Below are positions 26,550 to 35,736 of a stretch of 64,000 bases of DNA, piece after piece; position 1 is the first letter of the stretch; the number at the start of each line of letters is the position of its first letter. Source of the DNA: CBDCZI01 sp965224495. GTDB taxonomy: Bacteria; Bacteroidota; Bacteroidia; Cytophagales; JAAEPT01. The notes beneath the pieces are model-generated. The model worked only from the letters and a program-made list of their open reading frames with translations, ran no database searches and had not been told where the DNA came from. The stretch is from positions 100,733 to 164,732 of the forward strand of contig CBDCZI010000022.1 in the NCBI GenBank assembly GCA_965224495.1, read 5' to 3'. A program made the translations under genes and the position numbers.

Positions 26550-27794
26550 ATGAGTAGCATCTTGGCAACATTACAAGCGAAATTTGAAGAAGCAAAAGCT
26601 AAAAACTTAGCTTTAGATATGACAAGAGGGAAGCCAGGAGCAGAGCAACTGGATTTGGCATTACCAATGTTGGATTTAGTGACCTCTTCGGATTTCAAAA
26701 CAATCGCAGGAGCCGATACAAGAAACTATGGTGGTTTGGATGGTATTCCTGAAGCAAAAGAATTATTTAAAGACTTCTTAGAGGTTTCTTCAACAGACGA
26801 AGTAATTGTCGGAGGAAATGCAAGTTTGACTTTAATGCACGATTTGGTAGCACGTTGCCTTTCTCACGGAACAGTGGATAGCGACAAACCATGGTGTAAA
26901 TTGGATAAAGTGAAATTTTTATGTCCTGCACCAGGCTATGACCGTCACTTTGCTATTTGTGAGCATTTTGGCATCGAAATGATTACCGTAGAGATGAAAG
27001 ATGGTGATTTGGATATCGCCAAAATTGAAGAATTAGCAGCGAATGACGATACAATAAAAGGAATGTGGGTAGTGCCTAAATACGGTAACCCGACAGGTAC
27101 ATCAGTTTCTGACGAAGTAGTTGACCGTTTGGCGGCAATGAAGACAGCAGCTAGCGATTTCAGAATATTTTGGGACAATGCTTACACTGTACATCATTTA
27201 TCTGAAGACCAAGACGTCATCAAAAATTTATTTCAAGTTTGTAAAACCCAAGGAAACGATAATCGAGTATTTGTTTTAGGTTCGACATCTAAAATCACTT
27301 TTGCAGGATCAGGAATGGCAGCAATTGGAGGTTCTGTGGAGAATATGAACTGGATGAGAAAACATTTGACAATTTCGACTATTGGTCCAGATAAAATCAA
27401 CCAAGTACGTCACTGTCGTTTTTTCGGAGATTTTAAAGGTTTGCAAAAACACATGATGAAACATGCTGCGTTGATAAAGCCGAAGTTTGAAATCGTAATT
27501 TCTATATTAGAGGATAAATTAGGCGGAAAAAACTTAGCTACTTGGACAAATCCTAAAGGTGGGTATTTCATCTCTTTGGATACAAACAACGGTTGTGCAA
27601 AACGAGTGGTAGCCTTAGCAAACGAAGCTGGAGTGAAACTGACAGCAGCTGGAGCAACGTTTCCTTACAAAAACGACCCAAGAGACACTAATATCCGTTT
27701 AGCGCCAACATTACCTTCTGTAGAGGAAATTAAAGTAGCGATGGAGGTTGTTTGTTTATGTGTCGAATTAGCAGATGCTGAGAAAAACGCATAA
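26550..27794 (+). CDS. Aspartate aminotransferase-like enzyme (Aminotran_MocR family)
   Basis: PLP-dependent aminotransferase of 414 residues without the DNA-binding domain of true MocR regulators. Motifs: LDMTRGKPG (22-30), NYGGLDGIPEAK (59-70), the cofactor-binding YGNPTG (178-183), D209 and Y212 (WDNAYTVHHL), and the Schiff-base lysine K248 in GSTSKITFAGSGM. This is the group that includes the corynebacterial AspT, so aspartate/2-oxoglutarate transamination is the best guess. It is monocistronic, between a putative promoter and a clear terminator. Confidence 0.85.
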   Translation: MSSILATLQAKFEEAKAKNLALDMTRGKPGAEQLDLALPMLDLVTSSDFKTIAGADTRNYGGLDGIPEAKELFKDFLEVSSTDEVIVGGNASLTLMHDLVARCLSHGTVDSDKPWCKLDKVKFLCPAPGYDRHFAICEHFGIEMITVEMKDGDLDIAKIEELAANDDTIKGMWVVPKYGNPTGTSVSDEVVDRLAAMKTAASDFRIFWDNAYTVHHLSEDQDVIKNLFQVCKTQGNDNRVFVLGSTSKITFAGSGMAAIGGSVENMNWMRKHLTISTIGPDKINQVRHCRFFGDFKGLQKHMMKHAALIKPKFEIVISILEDKLGGKNLATWTNPKGGYFISLDTNNGCAKRVVALANEAGVKLTAAGATFPYKNDPRDTNIRLAPTLPSVEEIKVAMEVVCLCVELADAEKNA

Positions 27795-27816
27795 ATAATA
27801 TCTCGTATAAACTTAC

Positions 27817-27850
27817 AAAGCCTATTTTCTAACAAGAGAGTAGGCTTTTT
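27817..27850 (+). terminator. Terminator of the aminotransferase gene
   Basis: AAAGCCTA (27817-27824) and TAGGCTTTTT (27841-27850) form a hairpin with a T-run tail. Confidence 0.8.
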
Positions 27851-27968
27851 ATGTTTTAATGAGTGACTTTACTTATTAAATTCAAATAGCTAATACAGCT
27901 TTTTATCGGTAAGAACGAAGAACTGAAAAGCTACCGCAAATAAACATATAGTAATACCGTTTAATACC

Positions 27969-28012
27969 TCCATAAACAGTATTTTAATGCTTTTTTAGGG
28001 TCTGTTTATGGA
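27969..28012. repeat. 11-bp perfect inverted repeat with a 22-nt loop
   Basis: TCCATAAACAG (27969-27979) and CTGTTTATGGA (28002-28012). It lies between the aminotransferase terminator and a duplicated gene fragment; there is no T tail typical of a terminator. The same arm and loop lengths recur at 35971-36014 with unrelated sequence. Confidence 0.6.
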
Positions 28013-28045
28013 ATTACCAACATGTTCAATCCACTATACAAACCC

Positions 28046-28112
28046 GATACAGTCTAAAGCTGTAATGTGTTTTTTTAGACGAGGGTATAAGACGTATTTC
28101 TAGTTTTGTCAT
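28046..28112 (-). pseudogene. Truncated duplicate of the 5' end of the gene at 8973
   Basis: Reading the minus strand from the ATG at 28112, the sequence repeats the first about 70 coding bases of the gene at 8973, with a few substitutions, a 1-nt gap and a 4-nt gap, then the similarity stops at 28046. The likeness also covers the roughly 20 bases before the ATG (to 28140), which here are the 3' end of the surface-protein gene. The frame is broken by the gaps, so this is a remnant of a gene that once followed the surface-protein gene. Confidence 0.75.
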
Positions 28113-28734
28113 TTTTTCCTTTTTCTAAGTCGCCAACGACGACCACTGTGAAAATTCATTCTTGTACCGATACCTATTGAATGTGTCATTTTCCTGGTTT
28201 TTATAGACAAATAACTTTCATAATAAATTAGTAGCCTGAGAGTTGGTGTACCACTAAAATATCTGGGTTTTGAGAACTCCAAAGAAAAATCAACTAATGG
28301 ACCGGTGGAACTTCCTGTGGTCTTTTTATCGTATTGAAAAGTATAACCGAAGTGTATAAAAGATTCTACTGCGAAAAAGGATTTGTGAAGAGTATCACTT
28401 TTCTTTTTGATGTAAATACCTTTTGTGAATATTTTCTTTTTAAGTAGTACACCCGCTAACACGTAATCAGTAAAGTTAGTATTTGTTGTTAGGTCTATAC
28501 TGTGAAATATCTCTTTGAATTTTCTGTTTCGGTAGAGCGAGCGTTCTCCTTCGCAACCTGATGTACAAGTACAATAGGGTCTCATTAGCCCTAATTTAAT
28601 GTTAAGTAAGTGTGCGTTTTGAAAATGATAAAGATAACCTGCGTTTATTCTTAATCCTTTCTACCAGCCAATTGTCCGTAACTATTTGAGGTAACAATTA
28701 ACAGCACGATAAGAAGTGTTTTTTTTATTTTCAT
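28109..28734 (-). CDS. Predicted secreted/outer-membrane beta protein, frameshifted as read
   Basis: A start at 28734 gives a clear Sec signal peptide (MKIKKTLLIVLLIVTSNSYG, likely cleavage before Q21), but that frame stops at 28651. The following frame, open from about 28650 to 28109, continues with INAGYLYHFQNAHLL, alternating polar/hydrophobic strands, and ends in a basic tail. Adding one A in the run near 28658 joins both into about 208 residues with no internal stop. It looks like a small outer-membrane beta-barrel; a CxC-rich CTCTSGCEGERS segment near residue 52 is notable. I do not recognise a family. It lies 63 bp downstream of the GT-C gene on the same strand. Confidence 0.6.
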
Positions 28735-28796
28735 ACTTTTGGGAGTAAATAATTTAGGTCATTTATCATAATCACGTAAGGTTATCCAATTAAATG

Positions 28797-29930
28797 TCAT
28801 TTTATTCCCAACTGTTTTGACACACCTATTGCTCCAAGTACAAAAATAAAAGGTAAAACAGGTAAGAGAAAACGACCGTCCCAATTTTCGCTTGTAAGAC
28901 TGACTATGGTCAACTGAGTGATGATAAATGTAAATAAAAGATATTTTATGGCACTGTTTGGTGTCGAATTATAGCCTTTTATAGCGAAGAAATAAATGGG
29001 GTACAAGAATAAAGCAATGAATGTATTATGTCCTAAAGAATAGTAGGGTTTGGTATGTGTAAGGAACAAAAAACCTTTGACTAAGGTGATCTTGAACATG
29101 TAAACAGGGTTTTGAATAAGTAATAGCAGTAGTTTTATTAGTGGTTGCTGATGAGATGGTTCTATGAAATTGATAGGAGCATCGATGAGTAAAGGAATGT
29201 TGGGATAAATGATTTCGGCTACACGGTAACTTGCCATAAAAGAATCTATAAATGGGGAGAGGACTTGGTTGAGTGCTAAAATGGAGCATGTGAATAGGAG
29301 AAAATAGGAAACTATTTTGATGGTGCGATTAATCTGATGATTTTGAGTGAATTGATAAGCAAAATAGATAGCGAATGCAACGAAAAGACCAATACCTGTG
29401 GGACGAGTGAAAAAAGTAGCAACAAGTAGGAAAAAAGCGAAAGCGTATTGTTTTTTATTGTGAGAAATGTAGAGGACGTAAGTCGAAATGATAACAAGAC
29501 TTGTAAATACTGAATCGGTATAAATAATTAGATTCCATTGTTGGAACTTGAACCACAGCACGTAAAAAAGTGTGGCTATAAATGCTGTAATATTATTGAT
29601 GCTTATTTTTTGAGTGAGCTTATAAAGCGAAAATAAGGCGGTAAGAGCGAAGATAAAATGGATAATAAAAATGTATTTTACTGATAACCCGATAGAGTAA
29701 AGCCCCGCAATGAGGAGGTAATAAGTGGTGTAAAAAATCTCTCTACCCTCGGGGAGTTGACCTAGTAGTAGTTTGTTAGCATTGGTGATGTAAAGGTCGG
29801 TATCACAAGAAATTCGCATTTCAAATTGAAAAAAAGCGAGAGCTTGAACGATTGCCCATAGTCCGAGTAGGATAAGCAATCCTGTTTTTTCCTTTTGTAA
29901 AAGGTTGGTGAATAGTTTGTTCTTTAACAC
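28797..29930 (-). CDS. GT-C type polytopic membrane protein, probable glycosyltransferase
   Basis: A 377-residue protein with about ten membrane helices. Near the first helix end an acidic motif, SCDTDLYITNANKLLLG (41-57), is followed by REIFYTTYYLLIAGLYSIG. This layout, with an acidic residue in the first periplasmic loop and no soluble catalytic domain, fits GT-C enzymes that transfer sugars from lipid carriers. The C-terminal ENWDGRFLLPVLPFIFVLGA resembles the GRFLLP-type motif of such proteins. It starts 6 bp after the stop of the AsmA-like gene, so the two are probably one operon. Donor and acceptor are unknown. Confidence 0.65.
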   Translation of the reverse strand: MLKNKLFTNLLQKEKTGLLILLGLWAIVQALAFFQFEMRISCDTDLYITNANKLLLGQLPEGREIFYTTYYLLIAGLYSIGLSVKYIFIIHFIFALTALFSLYKLTQKISINNITAFIATLFYVLWFKFQQWNLIIYTDSVFTSLVIISTYVLYISHNKKQYAFAFFLLVATFFTRPTGIGLFVAFAIYFAYQFTQNHQINRTIKIVSYFLLFTCSILALNQVLSPFIDSFMASYRVAEIIYPNIPLLIDAPINFIEPSHQQPLIKLLLLLIQNPVYMFKITLVKGFLFLTHTKPYYSLGHNTFIALFLYPIYFFAIKGYNSTPNSAIKYLLFTFIITQLTIVSLTSENWDGRFLLPVLPFIFVLGAIGVSKQLGIK

Positions 29931-29936
29931 TTTTCC

Positions 29937-32477
29937 CTATTCAATATCAAGAATGATAGCGTCTTCATCGAGATCAAGTTCGATGGTTTGGTCAGGTTTG
30001 GGTTCGTCTTTGACGGTTTCTTGAATGACTTGTTTTAGATCACGCAAAATTTCCGTTTGTTTTACATTCACTTCATATTTTTTTGTTGTCCCTGCTATCT
30101 CCATAAAAATATTGAGGTACTTACTTTCGTCTATTTTAGTTCCAGCTTCTACTTTGTTGTAATTAACTAATGGGAAATCTATTTTATAATTAATATTGTT
30201 GTCCATCGAGTGAGTACCACTTATGTTAATGGTGTTTAGTGAGTTTTTGATGGTGATTTTAGGTATTAATATCATTCCGTTGATGATGCGGATGTTACTT
30301 TTTAATTCGGCAAATTTCACTCGTTTAAGATCACTATCACGAACAAACCTTTTGTATTTTTTCTTAGATAAATATTTACCCATTTCCTGTAAAGGTGCAA
30401 AGTTTATCAGTTCCCCATAAGTGATTTTGAGGTCAGTGTTTAGTTTTATTTTTTTCAAATTGACACGCAATGCTTTATCAAATAACAAGGTGACGTCGTA
30501 AGAACCGTGTAGTTTCCCCTTGATGTTTTTGTCTGTAATGAAGTCTTGATTGAAGTTTTCGAAGACGTAAAAGAACTCTTGTACGTCGAGTTGGCTCAGG
30601 TTACATTTGTTAAAAAACTGGATGTTATTTTCGTCCTTGGCATTGATGAAGCCTTTGTTTTCAAATTTACCACTTGCCACTGTAAAGCGGATATGGTCGT
30701 AAGTAAACAGTTGGTTTTTGAGGTGTAAAGCACCACTGAGGTTGCGCATTTCGTCTTTTCCTTGGAGTTTACGAAATTTCACTTTGTTGAATGAACAGTC
30801 TAAATCAAAACTTAACCACGGAGAGATTTTAAAATTGTAGTGTTGTTTGGGTTCATTTTTCTTTTGTTTCGTATCAATGTTTTGAGAAAGTAATTGGTCA
30901 AGGTCTATGAATTTGGATTTGAAACCTCCTTGCAACAAAAGTTTATCACCATAACCAAATACAAAAGGGATAAATTGGCTAATGATACCGTCTAATTTAA
31001 AATCACTATTTCCTGCCTTTCCTTCAAAATTGACAATACCTAAGTCTGTTTTATTGATTAAGAAATGGCCATTTATTGCCTTACAATTGATGTCAGAGTT
31101 TTTGATACCGAAACTAATGTTGTCGAGTTTTAACTCTCCTTTTGAAGTTATTTTCGTGCTTTTAGGGTTGTTTACTAATAAGTATAAAGGCGATTTGATG
31201 TTTATTTTGGCGGATAAAAAACCTTTGGGCGAGTGAAAATGCTCGTTACCAATTAGATTGATTAGGCTATTGAAAGGTAGTTTGGCATCAAGTTGTACGT
31301 CTATTTGTGGATCGGCAAAGTTACTATACAAAAAGCTACCTTTGGCAGTTCCACCTTGTAGTTTGATAGAGAAATCGTCGATTAATAGCTTGGTGCTAAA
31401 TGCATTTCGAAGTCTTCCGTTGGTGAAACTTCCATTTAAGTTGGCATGTGTAATCGCTTGTTTGGTCTTAGGGTCGGTAAAAGAGGCGTCTTTAAAACCA
31501 AAATTAACGTCTATTGCGGGGTTGTTTCCTTTCGCTAATTTACCTTTAACTTTTCCATCAAAATAAACTTTCCCTTTAGTTTTGTATTTGTTGATTTCAG
31601 AAGCGATAGACGAGGGTAATAAGGAGGATATAACACTTAATTTGCCTTCATGTGCTTTGAATGAAAAATCTAAAAGTTGTTGGTCGTTGTTAATGAAAAA
31701 GCCATTCAAGTCAAATTTACCACCATTTATTTCTAAGGTGGATTTTTTCAGTTGAAACTTTTTGTCGTCACCTGTATAGGCTAATTTGATATTTGTTTTC
31801 ACGGCTCTGTCACCAATGTACTCTTTGCCTTTTATTATTATTTTATTGATATGTAAGTCACCTTTCAATTGTGAGGTTGTTTCAGTATCTCTGTATTTGA
31901 ATTTTAATTTGTTGTTATTGAAATAAATAGAATACAGGTGTTGGTCTTTGAAGTTTTCATAACTAAAATAGACTTTCTTAACTGTTATTTTTTCTAAGTC
32001 AAGTGCTATACTTGTACTGTCTTTCGTGTTTTTTTTGAATATTGAGTAATTGTTAAATTTTCCGTCAAATATTCGTAGGTTGATTTGACCTTCTTTTAAA
32101 AATATCTTTTCGATAGTAAAATCATTCGCCATTAGTTCCGAAACGTCAAGTCCCAAACCTATGTGCTCGAGTTGCACCAACGTATCACTTTTGTTTCTGA
32201 TTTGTTGTGTTACGTTTACATTCTCTAACTCTAAACTGATATTAGGAAAATGTGTCCACCAAGTCAAACTTACGTCCTCTATTTTTACAGAAACCTCTTC
32301 TTTCACATTTTTATCCAACTCACTAAGTAAAATATTTTTTATTTGATCGCTGTAAAAATAAACGAAAGCGGTTGTGAGTGTGACAAATACCACAAGAGTA
32401 AGCCCAATAAAGCGTAATGCACGTAAGAAATGTTTCAAAAGAAAGAGGTTTTGTTTACGAAGTCCTAATTTATTCAT
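29937..32477 (-). CDS. AsmA-like envelope protein
   Basis: A large periplasmic protein of 846 residues anchored by one N-terminal membrane helix (about 23-43). The segment just after it (VKIEDVSLTWWTHFPNISLE) and repeated beta-strand units such as DLHINKI, GELKLDNISFG and LSAKINIKS throughout fit the AsmA/TamB-like repeating beta-groove superfamily, linked to lipid transfer and outer-membrane biogenesis. The C-terminus is very acidic (ELDLDEDAIILDIE). It is followed at 6 bp by the GT-C gene and preceded by chrA on the same strand. The precise cargo is unknown. Confidence 0.8.
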   Translation of the reverse strand: MNKLGLRKQNLFLLKHFLRALRFIGLTLVVFVTLTTAFVYFYSDQIKNILLSELDKNVKEEVSVKIEDVSLTWWTHFPNISLELENVNVTQQIRNKSDTLVQLEHIGLGLDVSELMANDFTIEKIFLKEGQINLRIFDGKFNNYSIFKKNTKDSTSIALDLEKITVKKVYFSYENFKDQHLYSIYFNNNKLKFKYRDTETTSQLKGDLHINKIIIKGKEYIGDRAVKTNIKLAYTGDDKKFQLKKSTLEINGGKFDLNGFFINNDQQLLDFSFKAHEGKLSVISSLLPSSIASEINKYKTKGKVYFDGKVKGKLAKGNNPAIDVNFGFKDASFTDPKTKQAITHANLNGSFTNGRLRNAFSTKLLIDDFSIKLQGGTAKGSFLYSNFADPQIDVQLDAKLPFNSLINLIGNEHFHSPKGFLSAKINIKSPLYLLVNNPKSTKITSKGELKLDNISFGIKNSDINCKAINGHFLINKTDLGIVNFEGKAGNSDFKLDGIISQFIPFVFGYGDKLLLQGGFKSKFIDLDQLLSQNIDTKQKKNEPKQHYNFKISPWLSFDLDCSFNKVKFRKLQGKDEMRNLSGALHLKNQLFTYDHIRFTVASGKFENKGFINAKDENNIQFFNKCNLSQLDVQEFFYVFENFNQDFITDKNIKGKLHGSYDVTLLFDKALRVNLKKIKLNTDLKITYGELINFAPLQEMGKYLSKKKYKRFVRDSDLKRVKFAELKSNIRIINGMILIPKITIKNSLNTINISGTHSMDNNINYKIDFPLVNYNKVEAGTKIDESKYLNIFMEIAGTTKKYEVNVKQTEILRDLKQVIQETVKDEPKPDQTIELDLDEDAIILDIE

Positions 32478-32555
32478 TTTTGAAAGGAATAGAAAGGAGG
32501 ATAACTATTTTTTTTCTTTCGTATAGAGGTTTTGTAATGACTTATTTCCTTGTTG

Positions 32556-33821
32556 TTAGAAAAGAATACCTGCCAATAAACCTGCTAATATAATAAAGGG
32601 AGCAGGGACTTTACTCCATTTCAATAAAATAAAGGTGAGGAGTAAAACAAGGATGTTGATGAGTCCTGCCATCTCGCTTATATTAATATTGATACTAGTG
32701 GTTACTTCCCAATTCTCTTTATTGATAGAGAACAGTAAGGTAACGACAGTCGCCATAACCATTCCCGAAGCAACAGCACTAATCCCCTCCAACGAAGCAC
32801 GAACAAAACGGTACTGCTTGAGCTCTTCCCAAAATTTGATAACAAAAAAGATAAGTAAAGTACCAGGTAAAAACACAGCTACCAAAGAGATAGAACCTGC
32901 TAAGAGTTGAGCCATAGCGCCTTGGTCTTTGACCGAAAGTGCACCGATATAACCAGAGAAAGAGAATATCGGACCAGGCATACCTTGTACAAAGCCAAAA
33001 CCTGAAAGGAATTCCTCTGTGCTGAGGTAATGTTTGAGTTCTACAAACTCAGTTTTTAAAAGAGGGATAAGTACTTGTCCTCCACCGAAAATCAGACTAC
33101 CATTTCTGTAAAAGTTTTCAAAAAGGAGAATAAAACGGTTAGAGAATAAATTACCTAAAACCACCGCTAAAACAAAAATGGAAATGAACCAAATAAAGAA
33201 TTTCCATTCTATTTTAAGTTCTTTTTTACGTAGTTCTCGTTTTTGTCGGTCAAACTTGAGTGTAGAGGTTGTTAGCCCACCGATAATTAATAATACAGGA
33301 AACAAAATAGCACTCATGTTTTTGTCGCCTAAGAGATAGGTAATCGCAATAGAGGCGAGGATAGAAAGAACGAATAAAATGTAGGCTGTTTTTGTTTTGA
33401 GAACCTTTTGACTAATCTTCAGTCCCGAATAAAAGATAAACACCAACGCCATCGGCTGAATGTATTTGGTAAATTCAAGAGAAATACCTTGTCCTTCGAG
33501 AACAGTTAAATAGATACTCAAGAAAACCATTCCTGCACCTGCGGGTAAAATCCATACCAATAAGGTTAAAAAAGCGAGTTTTGTACCACCTTTTTTGTAA
33601 CCAATAGCCGTAATAGTTTGCGTGGAAGTTGGTCCAGGCAAAATCTGACAGAGAGCATTGAGTTCTATAAGCTCTTCCTCTGTGACATACCTTCTTTTGT
33701 CCACCATCAATTTGAACATATGAGAAATGTGTGCTTGAGGACCTCCAAAAGCACTCATAGCTAATAATAAGGTGTCTTTCAGGAAAAGTAAATATCTGCC
33801 TTTCTTTATTTGTTCACTCAT
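32556..33821 (-). CDS. chrA: Chromate transporter ChrA (two-domain form)
   Basis: Inner-membrane protein of 421 residues, the long form with two fused CHR domains. The N-half shows FGGPQAHI (25-32) and CQILPGPTSTQ (58-68); the C-half repeats them as FGGGQVLIPLL (245-255) and FGFVQGMPGPIFSFSG (275-290). Characterised family members export chromate or take up sulfate-like anions; resistance here is inferred only. The oxygenase gene stops 1 bp before its start region on the same strand (33823 versus 33821), so the two are probably co-transcribed. Confidence 0.88.
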   Translation of the reverse strand: MSEQIKKGRYLLFLKDTLLLAMSAFGGPQAHISHMFKLMVDKRRYVTEEELIELNALCQILPGPTSTQTITAIGYKKGGTKLAFLTLLVWILPAGAGMVFLSIYLTVLEGQGISLEFTKYIQPMALVFIFYSGLKISQKVLKTKTAYILFVLSILASIAITYLLGDKNMSAILFPVLLIIGGLTTSTLKFDRQKRELRKKELKIEWKFFIWFISIFVLAVVLGNLFSNRFILLFENFYRNGSLIFGGGQVLIPLLKTEFVELKHYLSTEEFLSGFGFVQGMPGPIFSFSGYIGALSVKDQGAMAQLLAGSISLVAVFLPGTLLIFFVIKFWEELKQYRFVRASLEGISAVASGMVMATVVTLLFSINKENWEVTTSININISEMAGLINILVLLLTFILLKWSKVPAPFIILAGLLAGILF

Positions 33822-33822
33822 T

Positions 33823-34800
33823 CTATTTGATTAAACCGATTTCTCTTAAACGTTGTGTTAAAAAATCTCCTGAAGTAATGTCATCGTATTGTTTTGGGTT
33901 GTTTTCAGAAATACAAGAAGCCAAACAATTCAGTTTCATCGATTTTTTAGGGTGCATAAAAAACGGCATACTGTAACGTGATTGATTCAATTTTTCTTTT
34001 GGAGGATTAACTACACGATGAATGGTAGAAGGTAAAATATTATTTGTCAACCGCTCTAACATATCGCCAACATTGCAGATGATTTGTTCAGGTAACGCTG
34101 TGATTGCTATCCATTTGCCGTCTCTTCGTTGCACCTCCAACCCTTCGGCACTTGCTCCCATCAACAATGTGATAAGGTTAATATCTCCGTGAGCACCTGC
34201 TCTGACAGCACCTTCTTCGATATCGTCAGGGTTTAACGGAAAGTAATGAATAGCTCTTAAAATACTGTTTCCTTCGATTACCTTGTTGTCAAAATAAGTT
34301 TCTTCAAGTTTTAAAAACAAGGCGATAGCACGTAACAACTCGACTGCCGTCTTTTCTAAGGTCAGGTAAACTTCCTCACAAACAGCTTTGAGGTCTTTGA
34401 TTTCTTCTGGCCAAATATTTTCAGGGTAAGCATAGCCGATTAGTTTGGTCGATGATAACACTTGTCCGATATGATAAAACTCCTTTAAATCGGCTTGGTT
34501 ACTTCCTTTTGCATTCTCTTTTCTTTTCCCGATATACCCTCGCTGACCGAATAATTCTGGTCGAGCATAGCTGTTTTTTATATCGTCAGGAAGTGCGAAA
34601 AACTTTTCAAACGAAGCATATAATTTTTCCGTTAATTTGTCTGTCAAGTAATGATTTTTGACGGCTACAAAACCAATGTTTGAAAACGCTTCACCCAGTT
34701 GTTGTGTGAATTGTTCTTTAGACCGTGCGTCCTTTTCAAGAAAATCTTTTAAATCTACCGAGGGAATTTCTGTTAGAAGCATAGGTTTATTAGGTGTCAT
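33823..34800 (-). CDS. Isopenicillin-N-synthase-like 2OG-Fe(II) oxygenase
   Basis: Soluble iron oxygenase of 325 residues. The iron triad is H204 and D206 (AHGDINLITLLM) with H261 (STIHRVVNPP), and R275 in the RYSMPFFMHP segment would hold the 2-oxoglutarate carboxylate. The N-terminal DIOX_N region (PSVDLKDF, then GFVAVKNHYL) is complete. The ATG at 34779 (MLLTEIPSVDL) is an alternative start. The substrate cannot be predicted. It sits directly upstream of chrA on the same strand. Confidence 0.85.
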   Translation of the reverse strand: MTPNKPMLLTEIPSVDLKDFLEKDARSKEQFTQQLGEAFSNIGFVAVKNHYLTDKLTEKLYASFEKFFALPDDIKNSYARPELFGQRGYIGKRKENAKGSNQADLKEFYHIGQVLSSTKLIGYAYPENIWPEEIKDLKAVCEEVYLTLEKTAVELLRAIALFLKLEETYFDNKVIEGNSILRAIHYFPLNPDDIEEGAVRAGAHGDINLITLLMGASAEGLEVQRRDGKWIAITALPEQIICNVGDMLERLTNNILPSTIHRVVNPPKEKLNQSRYSMPFFMHPKKSMKLNCLASCISENNPKQYDDITSGDFLTQRLREIGLIK

Positions 34801-34864
34801 AGCGAAAATAGAGTATATTCGTTTTGAATAAAAACGAAGTTAAGCATTTCAAAACATTAAAAAA

Positions 34865-35659
34865 ATGATAAAATATTGGATTTTACTTATAACAGCATTT
34901 TTAATGCTAATTTCTTGTAGTGACAACAAAATTGTTAAGGACACAGAAGCCTCTTTATTGGAAGACACAACGACTAAAACTATTGAAAAAACAGAAGTAG
35001 AAGAGGTTGTAGAGGAAGTAGAGGCGGTAAGTTTAAAAGAAGGTACGCTATTAAAGAAGCCCGAACGTTGGAGTAAAACAAATAGCTCAGTAAAAAACGG
35101 GAAGTTTTATTTGGGATCAAAAGTTATTGTTTTGAAAGAGAAAAAGCCTAAAAAACGTCGTTACCTCAAGTTGAGATTAAACGATGGCACTGAAGGTTGG
35201 GCATCTGATTGGCTGATTGTCGAAGACGCAAAACGTGCTGTCGTGACTACAAAGCATATTAGATTGTATAAGAAAGCAGATATTGTTGCTTTTTCGGATG
35301 AAAAAATCACTATTGGTAACAAGGTCGCTTTAGGTAATGAGGTGATTGGAGGGTTTCAGAAAATTGTTTATAAAGGGAAGGATAAAAAACCTCATTCTTT
35401 TTGGGTAAAACAAAAAGACACTAAGTATATTTCAGTTGATGAGAATGATTATTTACTGAGTGAATATTTTGAAAAGTTACAAGGAATAACTGTCGAAGCG
35501 GATAAGTTAGAACTTATTGACGAAGTGGAAAGTAACCTTGATTACGTGAAATCGCCGTTTTATGAGAAAATAATAGAACTTAAAACGAAAAAAGAGGAGG
35601 TAGCCCTTCCTGTAAATTTACCCCTGCTTGACAGTGTCGTTCTTGAAGATGAGTTTTAG
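34865..35659 (+). CDS. Lipoprotein with SH3-like repeats
   Basis: A 264-residue predicted lipoprotein: lipobox LISC with lipidated Cys18, then an acidic Glu/Thr-rich linker (about 25-57) and two SH3-like beta modules. The first contains GSKVIVLKEKKPKKRRYLKL and DGTEGWASDWLIVED; the second contains KHIRLYKKADIVAFSDEKIT. The GW/WA pattern resembles bacterial SH3 domains that bind cell wall. It is divergent from the oxygenase gene, with a structured repeat downstream. Confidence 0.75.
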   Translation: MIKYWILLITAFLMLISCSDNKIVKDTEASLLEDTTTKTIEKTEVEEVVEEVEAVSLKEGTLLKKPERWSKTNSSVKNGKFYLGSKVIVLKEKKPKKRRYLKLRLNDGTEGWASDWLIVEDAKRAVVTTKHIRLYKKADIVAFSDEKITIGNKVALGNEVIGGFQKIVYKGKDKKPHSFWVKQKDTKYISVDENDYLLSEYFEKLQGITVEADKLELIDEVESNLDYVKSPFYEKIIELKTKKEEVALPVNLPLLDSVVLEDEF

Positions 35660-35736
35660 TGTTTGAAATTACGATTTCATACTCGATTACAACTTGTTAA
35701 AAACTTAGACATACTTTTGTTTATGAATAGTAAGTA

